Shown piece after piece: positions 47,305 through 56,606 of a DNA stretch of 64,000 nt. The translations under genes were made by a program, and so were the position numbers. The stretch's first letter is position 1; the number at the start of each line of letters is the position of its first letter. The notes below the pieces were generated by a model, which was given only the letters and a program-made list of their open reading frames with translations, was not told the DNA's origin and did not search any database. Source of the DNA: Desulfomonile tiedjei (GTDB lineage Bacteria > Desulfobacterota > Desulfomonilia > Desulfomonilales > Desulfomonilaceae); contig JACRDF010000025.1 in assembly GCA_016212925.1 (NCBI GenBank), positions 186,001 through 250,000 on the forward strand, given 5' to 3'.

Positions 47305-47333
47305 CGTCGTTCCCGCGAAGGCGGGAACCCAGG
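47305..47333. repeat. Copy of the CCCGCGAAGGCGGG palindrome
   Basis: CGTCGTTCCCGCGAAGGCGG then GAACCCAGG; matches the core of 15024-15099. A similar block (CGTCACCCCGGCGAAC...) is at 55461-55512. Ends 6 bp before the ligase stop. Confidence 0.65.
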
Positions 47334-47338
47334 CAAGC

Positions 47339-48835
47339 TCATTCGCCGGAAATCTGTTTCTTAAGCTCCCGTTTCAAAATCTTTCCCGTCGCGCTCTTAG
47401 GCATTTCTTCTACCGTTACGCACTCTTTGGGCACTTTGAACGGGGATAATTGTGCCTTAAGTAGGAGTTGCAGTTCCTTCCAATCCACTTCCCGTCCCGG
47501 TCGGGGCACGACGACTGCGGTCACGCGCTCGCCCCACTCTTTGTCCGGAAGTCCTATAACGGCGCACTCCTGCACTTCCGGCCTGGTGTAGATCACCTCC
47601 TCGACCTCTCGCGGGTACACGTTTTCCCCGCCGGTTATGATCATGTCCTTGAGCCGATCAACGATGAAGAGGTACTCGTCATCATCAAAAACACCTATGT
47701 CCCCTGAACGAAACCAGCCATCCTCCCAGAAGGCTTTTTCTGTTTCTTCGGGATTATCCAGATATCCTCTCATTATATTGGGTCCACAAATGCAGATTTC
47801 ACCCTCCTGGCCCTGTGCCACCCGATTTCCTGCGCTATCTCTGATCTGCACTTCCACACCGGGAACCGTGGTCCCCACCGAAGCGACAACGTGGCGGTAG
47901 TAATGGTTATAAGTGACAGCCGTCGCGGACTCGGTTAGTCCATAGCTTTCATGGATGGTCAAATCGGTTTGTTCTTTCCACTGCCGGACTATCTCGGCAG
48001 CCATGCTGGCAGCAGCGGAAAAGCAATACCGGATTCTCCCGAGCTTCTCTTTAATTCGATCGATCGTAAGCAGGCGGGCATAAATCGTGGGCACCGCGAA
48101 AAATTTTGTTACCCGTCCGGTGCTTGTGGCTTCCAAAACCTGGTCCAAATCGTACTTCGGAAGAATCTCAACGCATCCGCAGCTGAGTATCGTAGCGTTC
48201 ATGATGTGGATCTGCCCGAAGACATGATTAAAAGGCAGAAAGCACAGGGCCCGGTCCGTCTCGGAGGAGTGCTCGCAGAAGGCGACGTTGTGACTACCCG
48301 CGTTGATGTTTTCATGGCTCAACATAACTCCCTTGGGAATCCCTGTTGTGCCTCCGGTGTAAAGGACCGCAGCCGTGTCCGTGCGAACGCAATCTACGGC
48401 TTTGAAGGCCCCTGTGCCTTGTTCCAGAATCTGTTGCAGGGGTACATCACCATCCGGGCAGATGGTTTTCTGAAAGCCTGCCGAGGTCCTCAGAGGTTCG
48501 AGGTCCCCGAGCTTTTCATCCGCAGTAAAAACCAGCCTCGGTTTGGAATGGTTGAGCAACAGGGTGAGTTCGTCCCGCCTTAGGATGCTGGATAGGGTGA
48601 TAGCTACGGCGCCGGCTTTGAGCACGCCGAAGTAGAACGCGACCCAGTCGGCCGAGTTTGGAGCAAAAAGACCGATGCGATCACCCGGTTTAACACCCAT
48701 TCTAATTAGCCCTGTCGCTATCCGATTGGAGCGGTCATTGAGCTGCGCGTAGCTGATCTCCGTCCCCGCCTCGCTAATAGCCGGACGTCCGGGGAAGAAG
48801 AGCGCAGACCGTTCCAAGTTTGTGGCCAAATTCAT
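47339..48835 (-). CDS. Acyl-CoA ligase (AMP-forming, long-chain fatty acid type)
   Basis: 498 residues. The adenylate-forming motifs are visible: YTGGTTGIPKGVMLSHENI (P-loop, A3), the ESYGLTES-like A5, WFRSGDIGVF (A7), VDRLKDMIITGGENVYPREVEEV (A8) and the final Lys-bearing GKILKRELK (A10). It activates a carboxylic acid with ATP and CoA; the class is the FadD-like or aryl-CoA ligase group and the substrate is not determined. A strong ribosome binding site (GAGGAGAG) precedes the ATG. The substrate-binding protein gene is upstream on the same strand, 160 bp apart. Confidence 0.9.
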   Translation of the reverse strand: MNLATNLERSALFFPGRPAISEAGTEISYAQLNDRSNRIATGLIRMGVKPGDRIGLFAPNSADWVAFYFGVLKAGAVAITLSSILRRDELTLLLNHSKPRLVFTADEKLGDLEPLRTSAGFQKTICPDGDVPLQQILEQGTGAFKAVDCVRTDTAAVLYTGGTTGIPKGVMLSHENINAGSHNVAFCEHSSETDRALCFLPFNHVFGQIHIMNATILSCGCVEILPKYDLDQVLEATSTGRVTKFFAVPTIYARLLTIDRIKEKLGRIRYCFSAAASMAAEIVRQWKEQTDLTIHESYGLTESATAVTYNHYYRHVVASVGTTVPGVEVQIRDSAGNRVAQGQEGEICICGPNIMRGYLDNPEETEKAFWEDGWFRSGDIGVFDDDEYLFIVDRLKDMIITGGENVYPREVEEVIYTRPEVQECAVIGLPDKEWGERVTAVVVPRPGREVDWKELQLLLKAQLSPFKVPKECVTVEEMPKSATGKILKRELKKQISGE

Positions 48836-48995
48836 ATTGTCTCTCCTCGAGAAGAATAATTCCGTTCCGCGTCAATTCGCGCCGATGCGGATTGCCAGAA
48901 ATCTTGGACTTGTCCACAGGCCGCATTCTGCCGGTATTGGATTAATCCTCTCCAACCTGGGAAACTACCGGCCATGAGTTCCAGCCTGGGATTTC

Positions 48996-50171
48996 TCAAT
49001 AAAACGTGATCCAGTCCGACACCGGCTCCAATGTCCCTTTGCTGGGATTGGATTTCAAGACGCGGGCCACGGGAAATCTGTTGCTCCTTATGGTCAATGG
49101 CGGGGTGAGTCCCCCTGTATCGAAGTCGCGTAATGATTGTAGGGCCTTCGTCACTCCCTCCCCATTCAACTCTCCGGCAGCATCGGCTTTCCTGAGACAT
49201 TCCACAAAAACCTTCCCCGCAGTGAATGTCACGAAATAGTTCAAGGGCCGGTAAGTGACGTCAGGATAATGCTTCGCGATATAGGCCTTAACCTTCCTGA
49301 TCATGGGCACGTCATCCATCCACCAGTAGGCGTATGGGCTTACTGCCAAGAATGTAGGCCCATCGGGCCCCAGCGCGTCTACAACGCTCTTATCCGCTCC
49401 CCAAACTGTGAGCACAAATTCGCTCTTCAGTCCAAGATCACGGCACTGTTTCATCAATGTGGCGTGCGAGGCCCCGACCCAACCCTGCATGATGACAAAA
49501 TCCGGGTTCTGCCGCTTTAGTTGCTCAATTTGATTTGTGTGGTCACCACCTCTGATGTCTCCTGCCACTTCGCCGACCAATTCCATTTTCAACCGTTGAC
49601 ACATTACACGGCCGTAAGCCAAGGGATCTTCGCCGAACGGGCCTTTGGAGTAAAAGAAGGCTACTTTCGCCTCTTTCTTCTGCTGAGCGATGTACTTGAG
49701 CGCAACAGCAAACTGGTCGCCATAAGTGGGCCCGACGACAAACATTGAAGGGATACCGCTGACCGCAAGTTTCGCTGAAAAGGAGGTGGAAGTATAAAGC
49801 ACTTTATAACGATCCCGAATCAGCGGCGCAGTAGCCAATGCCACCGGCGTCCCTGACCCGAAGAAACACAGCGGATTATATTTGGACACCATTTCTTCGA
49901 AAATCCTCGCGCCCACGTCGGGCTTGTACTGATCGTCCTGCATAACGTGCCGGAGTTTCTTACCGTTGATTCCTCCCTCATCATTGGCTATCCCGAGAGC
50001 ATCTCTTATGCCGGCTTCAAGCACCTCGCTCGTAGCAGCAATAGCCGGGGGACCGGTCGGGGACAAACTCATTCCCACAGTAATCGTTTCCTGTGCCGTG
50101 GCCGCCTTCGCCATGGCGAAAGTGAAAATCAAAGCTACAACCAAACACAATGTCCCGCTGCATTTCTTCAT
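48996..50171 (-). CDS. ABC transporter substrate-binding protein (branched-chain amino acid type)
   Basis: 391 residues. Signal peptide ~1-26 (ending AKAATAQ), then the type I periplasmic binding protein fold of the LivJ/Peripla_BP_6 group (ITVGMSLSPTGPPAIAA, EAGIRDALGIANDEGGINGKK). It would bind a small ligand in the periplasm and deliver it to a permease. No LivH/M/G/F permease or ATPase genes are in the window, so it is an orphan; it may serve a shared permease or act as a sensor. The neighbouring acyl-CoA ligase suggests a carboxylic or aromatic acid ligand (inference). Ribosome binding site GGGAGGGAG. Confidence 0.9.
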   Translation of the reverse strand: MKKCSGTLCLVVALIFTFAMAKAATAQETITVGMSLSPTGPPAIAATSEVLEAGIRDALGIANDEGGINGKKLRHVMQDDQYKPDVGARIFEEMVSKYNPLCFFGSGTPVALATAPLIRDRYKVLYTSTSFSAKLAVSGIPSMFVVGPTYGDQFAVALKYIAQQKKEAKVAFFYSKGPFGEDPLAYGRVMCQRLKMELVGEVAGDIRGGDHTNQIEQLKRQNPDFVIMQGWVGASHATLMKQCRDLGLKSEFVLTVWGADKSVVDALGPDGPTFLAVSPYAYWWMDDVPMIRKVKAYIAKHYPDVTYRPLNYFVTFTAGKVFVECLRKADAAGELNGEGVTKALQSLRDFDTGGLTPPLTIRSNRFPVARVLKSNPSKGTLEPVSDWITFY

Positions 50172-50371
50172 GACTCCCTCCCCTAATCGAAAAAGAAATA
50201 AGACGTCACAGACGTCTGGCAGTCCTGTGATTGAAGTTGTTTGTGCTTTCGACCCTTATTTTGCTCCTCCCGATACTGCCGCGTTTTGTACAGTCTAACT
50301 TCTCTCTTTTACATTCTGTCTGATTGCTGAATAGTATAGGTAACCATAGGATAATGCCCTAGTTTGAGCAC

Positions 50372-50857
50372 TCAATACATCCACGGCGGATTAGGGGGTT
50401 TTCCTATTTCTTCCCATGTAAGTCCGAGCCGCTCCTTGAAGAAGGGCCCCAGTCTATCAAACAACTTTCTCCAGTGGCTCCTGCCCTCCGCGAGCCCCTC
50501 GAAAATCTCGGCCACGTTTACGTCCAGATTTGCCAACTCTTCTTTGGGAAGGAATGAAATAGCCCCAAGGCCCAGGGCCTTGTTGACGCTGTCAACAGTG
50601 AGGGAATGAGCTGTGAGCATTGCCGCGGGGAATCCCTTTTCTCTGCAGATTTCGAGCAGGGCAAATCCGTTGACGCCCATGATATCCAGTAACACCAGAT
50701 CAAAAGGGTCTGCGGATAATATCTCCTCGGCCTGCTCATAACTCGAAGCGGTTGTAACTTCACATGCTTCGAGTTGGGCCTTAATCATTTCGAGCACATC
50801 CGGCTCATCATCCACTGCGAGAATCCGCTTGCCTGTTATTATTTCAGTAGTTCCCAT
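50372..50857 (-). CDS. Response regulator with short C-terminal extension
   Basis: 161 residues from the chosen start. The receiver domain has Asp16/Asp17 (VDDEPD), phosphoacceptor Asp58 (VLLDIMG) and Lys in FLPKEELA; ~50 extra residues at the end (EGRSHWRKLFDRLG, ending PPWMY) form no DNA-binding domain I recognise. I used the ATG at 50857 because GAGGAGAG stands upstream; a longer reading from 50905 adds 16 Arg-rich residues. No histidine kinase is nearby. It lies between the substrate-binding protein and the TRAP operon, apparently as its own unit. Confidence 0.85.
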   Translation of the reverse strand: MGTTEIITGKRILAVDDEPDVLEMIKAQLEACEVTTASSYEQAEEILSADPFDLVLLDIMGVNGFALLEICREKGFPAAMLTAHSLTVDSVNKALGLGAISFLPKEELANLDVNVAEIFEGLAEGRSHWRKLFDRLGPFFKERLGLTWEEIGKPPNPPWMY

Positions 50858-51031
50858 TCGGGCTCTCCTCGATCTTCGTATAGGTTTGGGTTGCCGCCTC
50901 CCCACAGCACTTTTCCAGGTGTGGGCGGCATGCCAAATATATTAGGAATGCGGTTTGGAAATTCGCTCGCATTGTTGCGCCCGGCGCGGTTCACTTTCTT
51001 GTAAGAGCATCCGATCACAATGAGTCCCAAA

Positions 51032-52333
51032 CTATTTCATGAGCAGATTCGGCAACCAGTAAGCCAACTGTGGAAACGCGAACAGCAATATGCCGCAGGC
51101 CACCAGGCTCAAAATGAACGGCAGGCAGCCCCGGTAGATGACGTTGATTGATACACCGGTGATGCCTCTCACCACAAACACGCACATCGCAACCGGAGGA
51201 ATTATGACCCCGATCATGATGGTAACGAGAAGCATGATGCCAAACCATAGGGGGTCGTAACCCAGCTTCACCACTGCTGGGAAGAAGATCGGCGTGGCAA
51301 GTATCAGGAATGCCAGGTCATCGATGAATGAACCCCCGATAAGATAGACCAGAATAATAAGGCACATGACGAGATGCCGGTGAAGCGGCAGCCCTAAGAT
51401 CCAATCTGCTGCGATGAAAGGGATTTCCGTGACGGCAAGAAAATGGCCGAGGACCATCGATCCGGCGATGAGGGTGAGAACCATGCAAGCGGTCCGGAGC
51501 GATTCGGTGACCGATGCTACAAGCCCCTTTAACGTCAATTCCCTTCTCGCGGCAGCCAGGATCAAGACCGACAATGTGCCGATGCTCCCGGCTTCGGTCG
51601 GGGAGAATATCCCCTTCATCATCCCGCCGATTATCACAAAGAAGATTACGGCAATCCACAGGAATTCAGGGAGCGTGCGCAGCCTTTCGGACCACGGGGC
51701 GGGTTCCGCTCCCGGTGCCACCGCAGGATTGATTCTCACCCACCCGTAAATGACTAACATGAAGAACAAAGCGATAATAATTCCGGGGACAATTCCGGCC
51801 AGAAACATCTTACCGATGGACTCTTCGACGATAATGGCATAAATGATCAAGACGATGCTCGGAGGAATCAGCACGCCCAACGTGCCCACCGAAGCCACTA
51901 CCCCGGTAGAAAGCCTCTTGTCGTACCCGTAACGGTCCATTTCCGGAATAGCGATCCCCGCGAAAGCCGCGGCCGTGGCCAATGTCGATCCACACACGGC
52001 CTTGAAGAGGGTTGCGCCGGCAACCGTTGTCATTGCTAGACCGCCTGGGATATGGCCCACAAACTTGTGTGTCGCCAGGTAAAGCCGTTTGGCAATATCC
52101 GAATGCGAAGCGATCTGCCCCATGAGCACAAACATGGGTATTACGGTAAACCCGTACGAGGTAAATGTATCAAAGAAGTCTTTCACCAGAAGGTTCGACG
52201 CGGCGCTGAAGGAAACGAGGTAAGCAAATCCTACGAACCCAAGGAGGGCCATCCCAAAGGCCAATTCCAGACCTGAAAGGAAGAGAACCAGCAGGACTAA
52301 ACAAGCAATGATCCCTACAGTGACTTCGCTCAT
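51032..52333 (-). CDS. dctM: TRAP transporter large permease (DctM/SiaM-like)
   Basis: 433 residues, strongly hydrophobic with about 12 predicted membrane segments. Family landmarks are GQIASHSDIAKRL near the start, TVAGATLFKAVCGS, and IPPSIVLIIYAIIVEESIGK. It is the channel-forming subunit of a sodium-coupled TRAP transporter that imports carboxylate-type solutes. Start overlaps the DctQ stop by 4 bp (ATGA). Order on the minus strand is dctP, dctQ, dctM. Substrate is unknown. Confidence 0.94.
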   Translation of the reverse strand: MSEVTVGIIACLVLLVLFLSGLELAFGMALLGFVGFAYLVSFSAASNLLVKDFFDTFTSYGFTVIPMFVLMGQIASHSDIAKRLYLATHKFVGHIPGGLAMTTVAGATLFKAVCGSTLATAAAFAGIAIPEMDRYGYDKRLSTGVVASVGTLGVLIPPSIVLIIYAIIVEESIGKMFLAGIVPGIIIALFFMLVIYGWVRINPAVAPGAEPAPWSERLRTLPEFLWIAVIFFVIIGGMMKGIFSPTEAGSIGTLSVLILAAARRELTLKGLVASVTESLRTACMVLTLIAGSMVLGHFLAVTEIPFIAADWILGLPLHRHLVMCLIILVYLIGGSFIDDLAFLILATPIFFPAVVKLGYDPLWFGIMLLVTIMIGVIIPPVAMCVFVVRGITGVSINVIYRGCLPFILSLVACGILLFAFPQLAYWLPNLLMK

Positions 52334-52833
52334 GCTTCACCCCTTACGGTCGTATATAGATCGCATAGCAGAGTCACTGCCTGAAGAAAGCAGCTCACAG
52401 CCAACCCGAAAGTGATCGGGTAGTAAGGTATTCGAAATCCGGGGGACACCTCCCCTGTCCTTATAAGGTCCAATCCATAGGAGATAAAATTGTAACCTGC
52501 GAACAGGAACAAAGCGATGCCCATGAGCCTCGTTATGATCCGCAGGATTCTGACTGTCCCGGGGGACAGCTTCTCCAACATAAAATCAACTATGATGTGC
52601 CCTTTGGTCCACGATGTGTACGGTATCGCGAAGCCGATAACCACTGCACTGGTAAAACAGACGAGTTCCATGGCCCCGAACATCGGCCTGCCCAGGTGCC
52701 TCATCAAGACATCCGTAAGAGTCACGACCATCATAAGGCCCAAGCCAAGACCGCCGACCACGAAGAGAGCGTAATCCGCTGTCAGTACCACTTTCATAAA
52801 CTTTTGCACCTGTCGTGCCCCCTTTCTTGTCAA
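52330..52833 (-). CDS. dctQ: TRAP transporter small permease (DctQ-like)
   Basis: 167 residues with four predicted membrane helices; the segment LMRHLGRPMFGAMELVCF is typical of DctQ. The start used is TTG at 52833; an ATG 12 codons later (52797, MKVVLTADYAL) with AGGTG upstream is an alternative. It pairs with DctM and DctP in the membrane. Its stop overlaps the dctM start. Confidence 0.88.
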   Translation of the reverse strand: MTRKGARQVQKFMKVVLTADYALFVVGGLGLGLMMVVTLTDVLMRHLGRPMFGAMELVCFTSAVVIGFAIPYTSWTKGHIIVDFMLEKLSPGTVRILRIITRLMGIALFLFAGYNFISYGLDLIRTGEVSPGFRIPYYPITFGLAVSCFLQAVTLLCDLYTTVRGEA

Positions 52834-52852
52834 CGGCCCCGGCCTAACCCAG

Positions 52853-53887
52853 CTACGGATTCTTCTTCACATATTCAATACAGAAATCCAGAGCCTCCTG
52901 GGCCGGGAGTCCTTTGGCCGCGGTCTTCTTCGCCCACTCTTCCTTTACGGCCTTCATTTTTTCGCCTACATTCTTCGCCTGCTCCGGGGTTGCCTTGATT
53001 AGCTTGATGCCCTTCTGGTTGGCGAGTTCCGTGGCTTCCTTATCCAGTTCATTCCACTGTTTGGCCTGCTTCTCGACCCACTCTTCGTTGATCTTCTCTA
53101 TGGTCGCTTGATCTTCTTTAGACAAAGAATTCCACTTGTCCTTGTTCATGAATACGCAAATAGGAGCCGTGTACGCCATTGTGGGACAATCAATTACGGT
53201 CTTAATGACGTCGGCGAATTTCCACCCCTTGAGTGGCTCGATGGGCAACAGGAGTCCGTCCACCAATCCTTTTTGACAGGCGTCATAGGTCTCGGTTATG
53301 GGAAGGGCAACCGGCGCGGCGCCCAGTGCGGTGGCAATCGCGGCGTTTTCCGTGTTGGCTTTGATCCTAAGGCCCTTGACCTCATCAATGGACGATACGG
53401 GTTTCACCGTCTGGAACATGCCGGGCCCATGGCCATGAATATACATGATCTTCGTGTCGTCGAATTCCTTAGGCTTGAACTTCTTGTAATACTCGTTGGC
53501 GGTTTTCGTGGCCTGGTATCCGCTGGTGAAACCAATGGGCTGGCCTAGGACTTCCGTTAAAAGAAATCTGCCTGCCGAGTAGGCCGCCAAAGTGTGACCG
53601 ATGTCGGCGATTCCTTTGACCACGCTGTCATAGGTCTGCGGCGGGGGAGTCAGTGTGCCTCCGGGGAAATGGGTGATCTTTATCCTGCCGTTGGTCCGCT
53701 TTTCTACCTCTTTGCACCACTGCTGAGCAAGTAAGCCGTTCTTATGTGAGGGAGCAAAGAAGTCCGAATACTTGAGCTTGATCACTTTCTCTTGCGCTTG
53801 CACCTGGAGAGGGGCTGCTCCGATGAGGAACAGAACAGCGATGACCAAACACACAGATAACATGCCAAAAGCCCTTGTCATCTTCAT
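52853..53887 (-). CDS. dctP: TRAP transporter substrate-binding protein (DctP-like)
   Basis: 344 residues. A signal peptide (about 1-32, ending QVQAQE) is followed by the DctP fold: IKLKYSDFFAPSHKNG, HFPGGTLTPPPQ and the family's GLRIKANTENAAI segment with the ligand-binding Arg. It captures the solute in the periplasm. I start at the ATG at 53887 because AAAGGA stands about 9 bp upstream; a GTG two codons earlier is also in frame. First gene of dctPQM; transcription probably begins in the AT-rich region up to 54201. Confidence 0.92.
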   Translation of the reverse strand: MKMTRAFGMLSVCLVIAVLFLIGAAPLQVQAQEKVIKLKYSDFFAPSHKNGLLAQQWCKEVEKRTNGRIKITHFPGGTLTPPPQTYDSVVKGIADIGHTLAAYSAGRFLLTEVLGQPIGFTSGYQATKTANEYYKKFKPKEFDDTKIMYIHGHGPGMFQTVKPVSSIDEVKGLRIKANTENAAIATALGAAPVALPITETYDACQKGLVDGLLLPIEPLKGWKFADVIKTVIDCPTMAYTAPICVFMNKDKWNSLSKEDQATIEKINEEWVEKQAKQWNELDKEATELANQKGIKLIKATPEQAKNVGEKMKAVKEEWAKKTAAKGLPAQEALDFCIEYVKKNP

Positions 53888-54201
53888 GACCACACGTCCT
53901 TTCTTGTACGGTTGGGAGCCAAGCCAATCGACTTGACTCAGTCATCACCTCTTCCCACCCTACCATGACGTCCCAACGCCTGCCCTTAGCAGACCGGCCG
54001 GAGAGGGCAAGAGCGCAAAAGGGCCGGTTTATTGGAGGGATTCACCATGTCCTCTATCTCGGCGAACTGCGTTCACAGAAGCCAAGGGGGAATATCGCAA
54101 AGTTAAAGGTCTAATATTTTTTGTCAAGAAAAATATAGCCCAATTTAAAAAACTGTTGAAAAAAACATTCGTCATTTATAGTGTCCCTACAGAGGTTCAT
54201 A
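53888..54201. other. Divergent control region between TRAP operon and FadR-type gene
   Basis: A-T rich around 54120-54180. On the minus strand TTGACA at 54127-54122 is a good -35 box, though its -10 is weak. On the plus strand TTGAAA (54156) and TATAGT (54177) are only 15 bp apart. An operator for the GntR-type protein probably lies here; no clear palindrome was found. Confidence 0.4.
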
Positions 54202-54936
54202 ATGGGCAGATTCAAACCGATTCGCCAACCGCGAGTATCTGAAGAAGTCATCGAACAGCTTAAACAGGCGTTCATCGTAGGCCACTTCAAGGAAGGAGAC
54301 AGGCTACCCCCTGAACGGGAACTGGCTAAAGAATTCCAGGTGAGTCGCGTGGCCATTCGAGAGGCATTGCGGGCACTCGAAGGTTCCGGATTCGTCACTG
54401 TCAAACAAGGCGTCAGCGGTGGCGCATACGTGACGGATCTCACTTTCGAAACTCTGTCCAATGCCTTCGTAGACCTTTTCATGGCTGAGAAGATCTCAGT
54501 CCCGGAGCTTGTCTATGTGAGGCGCGTCATCGAACCGGAAATCGCCCGTATGGCCTCTGCCAAAGTCTCTCCGGATTACCGAAAGCGGCTTTTGGAGGCC
54601 ATTAAGGCCGAGGAATTACCCGTAAAGTCGCTGCTCCAGGACTTTGAAGCCAAGACCATGGTCCATTTCATTCTGGCGGAAATGTGCGGCAATCGCTTGC
54701 TTGAAGCTCTCGTCAAATCTCTGATGGGAATGACCACGCGATTCGTGGCCTCCGTCCGGCCTGATGTTAAGTCCATGCACCCCGCCGGAATGCACAGGCC
54801 GATTGTTGAAGCGGTACTGGGAGGAAAAGGGGATGCCGCCGCCGAATCAATGAGAAGGCACACAGAGGAATTCGGCGTGATCCTCATCGGCATGGAGGAA
54901 GAATTCCGTCAGAGGCCCTTTCCGGTCGTTATCTGA
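54202..54936 (+). CDS. FadR-type GntR transcriptional regulator
   Basis: 244 residues. The N-terminal winged helix has EEVIEQLKQAFIVGHFKEGDRLPPERELAKEFQ and VSRVAIREALRALEGSGFVTVKQG, the typical GntR signature, followed by an all-helical FCD ligand-binding domain with a metal-site Asp/His pattern (Asp in ADLSAC is absent; His in VHFIL and MHPAGMHRPI are present). Such proteins repress or activate neighbouring transport and catabolic genes in response to carboxylates. I start at the ATG at 54202 with AGAGG upstream; a GTG at 54181 lies seven codons earlier. It diverges from dctPQM, which it probably controls (inference). Confidence 0.9.
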   Translation: MGRFKPIRQPRVSEEVIEQLKQAFIVGHFKEGDRLPPERELAKEFQVSRVAIREALRALEGSGFVTVKQGVSGGAYVTDLTFETLSNAFVDLFMAEKISVPELVYVRRVIEPEIARMASAKVSPDYRKRLLEAIKAEELPVKSLLQDFEAKTMVHFILAEMCGNRLLEALVKSLMGMTTRFVASVRPDVKSMHPAGMHRPIVEAVLGGKGDAAAESMRRHTEEFGVILIGMEEEFRQRPFPVVI

Positions 54937-55136
54937 TACCAATGCGCTTTCGTAACTGTGAGATTGAGAAGGCAGTTAGCCGCGGGCAACCGAGGAAACT
55001 CCTCCCGACCCTGACTCTAATCGGAAAGCTTACCCTCACTGAAGGCTTGCATGTATACGAGGCAGAAGCGATCGTTATCTACCGGCTCCACCGAAGCATA
55101 AAGCAGTTCCTGAAAGTCTTCACGGATTGGCTTGCG
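54937..55136. other. Start of a 761-bp repeat-rich gap
   Basis: Begins with ATACCAATGCGCTTTC (a family C-like end) at 54940. No gene recognised. Confidence 0.4.
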
Positions 55137-55324
55137 GGTGACACGGCCTTGGCTCCGTCAGGTCCGTGCCGGTTCTCTTGAAAGACAGCAAGATTGTACC
55201 CAGCGTTGAAAACCAAATTGAAAAGCGAGCCGATGGCACGGTGAAGCTGGAGACCTTCTGAGTTATTGTGGCGGAAGAACCGGCAGGAAGCACGGACTTG
55301 GTAAGGCCCGGGTCCGTGGCACCC
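55137..55324. repeat. Inverted-repeat element with ACGG hairpins
   Basis: About 188 bp. The left arm GGTGACACGGCCTTGGCTCC continues with GTCCGTGCCGGTTCT; the right arm is its imperfect complement and ends GGTCCGTGGCACCC. It belongs to the same hairpin set as 3683 and 31021. Confidence 0.55.
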
Positions 55325-55460
55325 AATACAGAAGGAATCACTCGACAGAAGCAGCTAAGTTAGGTCGGACTAGAAACCCGCGTCCTGTGCACGCGGTCAG
55401 AGGCCCTTGGCTCGGTCGGTAGATTGCTCGAAGCTTTCGTGGCAATCCAGAGGCCCAAGC

Positions 55461-55594
55461 CGTCACCCCGGCGAACCCCGGATCAAAGTCCGGGGCAGGC
55501 ACCGGGGTCCAGACGACCCTAAAAATCCTGAATTCCGCAGGAATAACGGGATGGCGTCCTCCCGGATCGGAAAAGATTTTGGAAACTACTCTAA
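55461..55594. repeat. CCGG-type palindromic block with a family B end
   Basis: Contains CGTCACCCCGGCGAACCCCG followed by GGATCAAAGTCCGGGGCAGG, then at 55572-55594 the family B end AAGATTTTGGAAACTACTCTA. No ORF; lies ~100 bp before the metallo-hydrolase gene. Confidence 0.5.
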
Positions 55595-55697
55595 GCATTC
55601 CACGAGTCCCGGAGCGGCCGGGCTCGACATAGCTCCTGTCCGATGATATGTTCTTAAGCGAATAGCCTGAACCTTCCTTGTCGCGAGTCATAGGATT

Positions 55698-56363
55698 ATG
55701 AAAGTAACAGAGCATCTTTATGTGTACCTGTGGGGCGACCCGAAAGAAAACAACTGCAACAGTGTGTTCATTGACGGAAAAGTCCCGCTTTTGATCGACC
55801 CTGGATACTTGCACAGAGTGGACGACCTGTTCAGCCGGATGCGAGCGGATGGGGTTAACCCGTCCAAGATCAAGGTGGTTATTTGCACTCACGCACACCC
55901 CGACCATTTTGAGGGTGCGAGCGCGTTCAAAGACGGGTCGGTTAAGATCGCCATTTCTCAACAAGAGGAGAGGTTCATCGAAGATGTGGGGCGGCCCATG
56001 TTCGCGAAGCAGGGCCAGGCCATGCCTGACTACCGGGTGGACTTCTACGTGAAGGACGGAGAGCTGGTTCTTGGCAAATTGGAACTTCAGGTGCTGCTGA
56101 CACCGGGGCACAGCCCGGGCGGCGTTTCCATTTATTGGCCCAGGCACAAGGTCCTTATCCCAGGCGACGTGGTGTTCTCGCAGAGTGTGGGACGTGTCGA
56201 TCTTCCAGGGGGAGATATCAAGTTGTTGAAGACCAGCATCGATCGTCTCAGTAAGTTGCCTGTCGAGCTGTTGATTCCCGGACATGGAACGGCAATTCAG
56301 AGTGCGGCAATGGTCCGCAAGAATTTCGACTACATAAAAAGGGCCTTTCTTCAGGTTAGATAG
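55698..56363 (+). CDS. Metallo-beta-lactamase-fold hydrolase
   Basis: 221 residues. The metal motif THAHPDH (HxHxDH) is at about residue 70, GHSPGGVSIYW supplies the next His, GDVVF the bridging Asp, and GHGTAI the final His. These give a dinuclear metal hydrolase, commonly glyoxalase II-like, lactonase or arylsulfatase-like; the substrate is not determined. No signal peptide. The ATG at 55698 has GGAT at 55693 as a weak ribosome binding site. It is apparently alone in a repeat-rich stretch. Confidence 0.88.
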   Translation: MKVTEHLYVYLWGDPKENNCNSVFIDGKVPLLIDPGYLHRVDDLFSRMRADGVNPSKIKVVICTHAHPDHFEGASAFKDGSVKIAISQQEERFIEDVGRPMFAKQGQAMPDYRVDFYVKDGELVLGKLELQVLLTPGHSPGGVSIYWPRHKVLIPGDVVFSQSVGRVDLPGGDIKLLKTSIDRLSKLPVELLIPGHGTAIQSAAMVRKNFDYIKRAFLQVR

Positions 56364-56579
56364 ATAATGTTCAAAAATTCGGCAGCCAGCCTGTTTTTTG
56401 AACGCACATAATTTGCCGGAAAATCAACCACATACGACATTACAGGAAAATCGTTCCAGAATTTGGACAAAAGTCGAAGGGTGACGGAGGCGGATATCCG
56501 GGCAAACAGCGAAACGCGACTGCCAATAACGCAGCGGAATAATGAGTGGTTCTCTCCACGCGTGACAGAGTCCGGCGGG

Positions 56580-56596
56580 TTGGCACGTGAATTGCT
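56580..56596 (+). promoter_or_regulatory. Sigma-54 (-24/-12) promoter
   Basis: TTGGCACGTGAATTGCT is a full match to the YTGGCACG-N4-TTGCW consensus, and lies in intergenic sequence. The expected start point is about 56607. An enhancer-binding activator would be needed; none is encoded nearby. Confidence 0.8.
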
Positions 56597-56606
56597 ACAA
56601 AGATCG

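Noticed and set aside
55338-56285. 315-residue frame opposite the metallo-hydrolase
   Set aside because: It covers repeat sequence and the complement of a clear gene with a metal motif.
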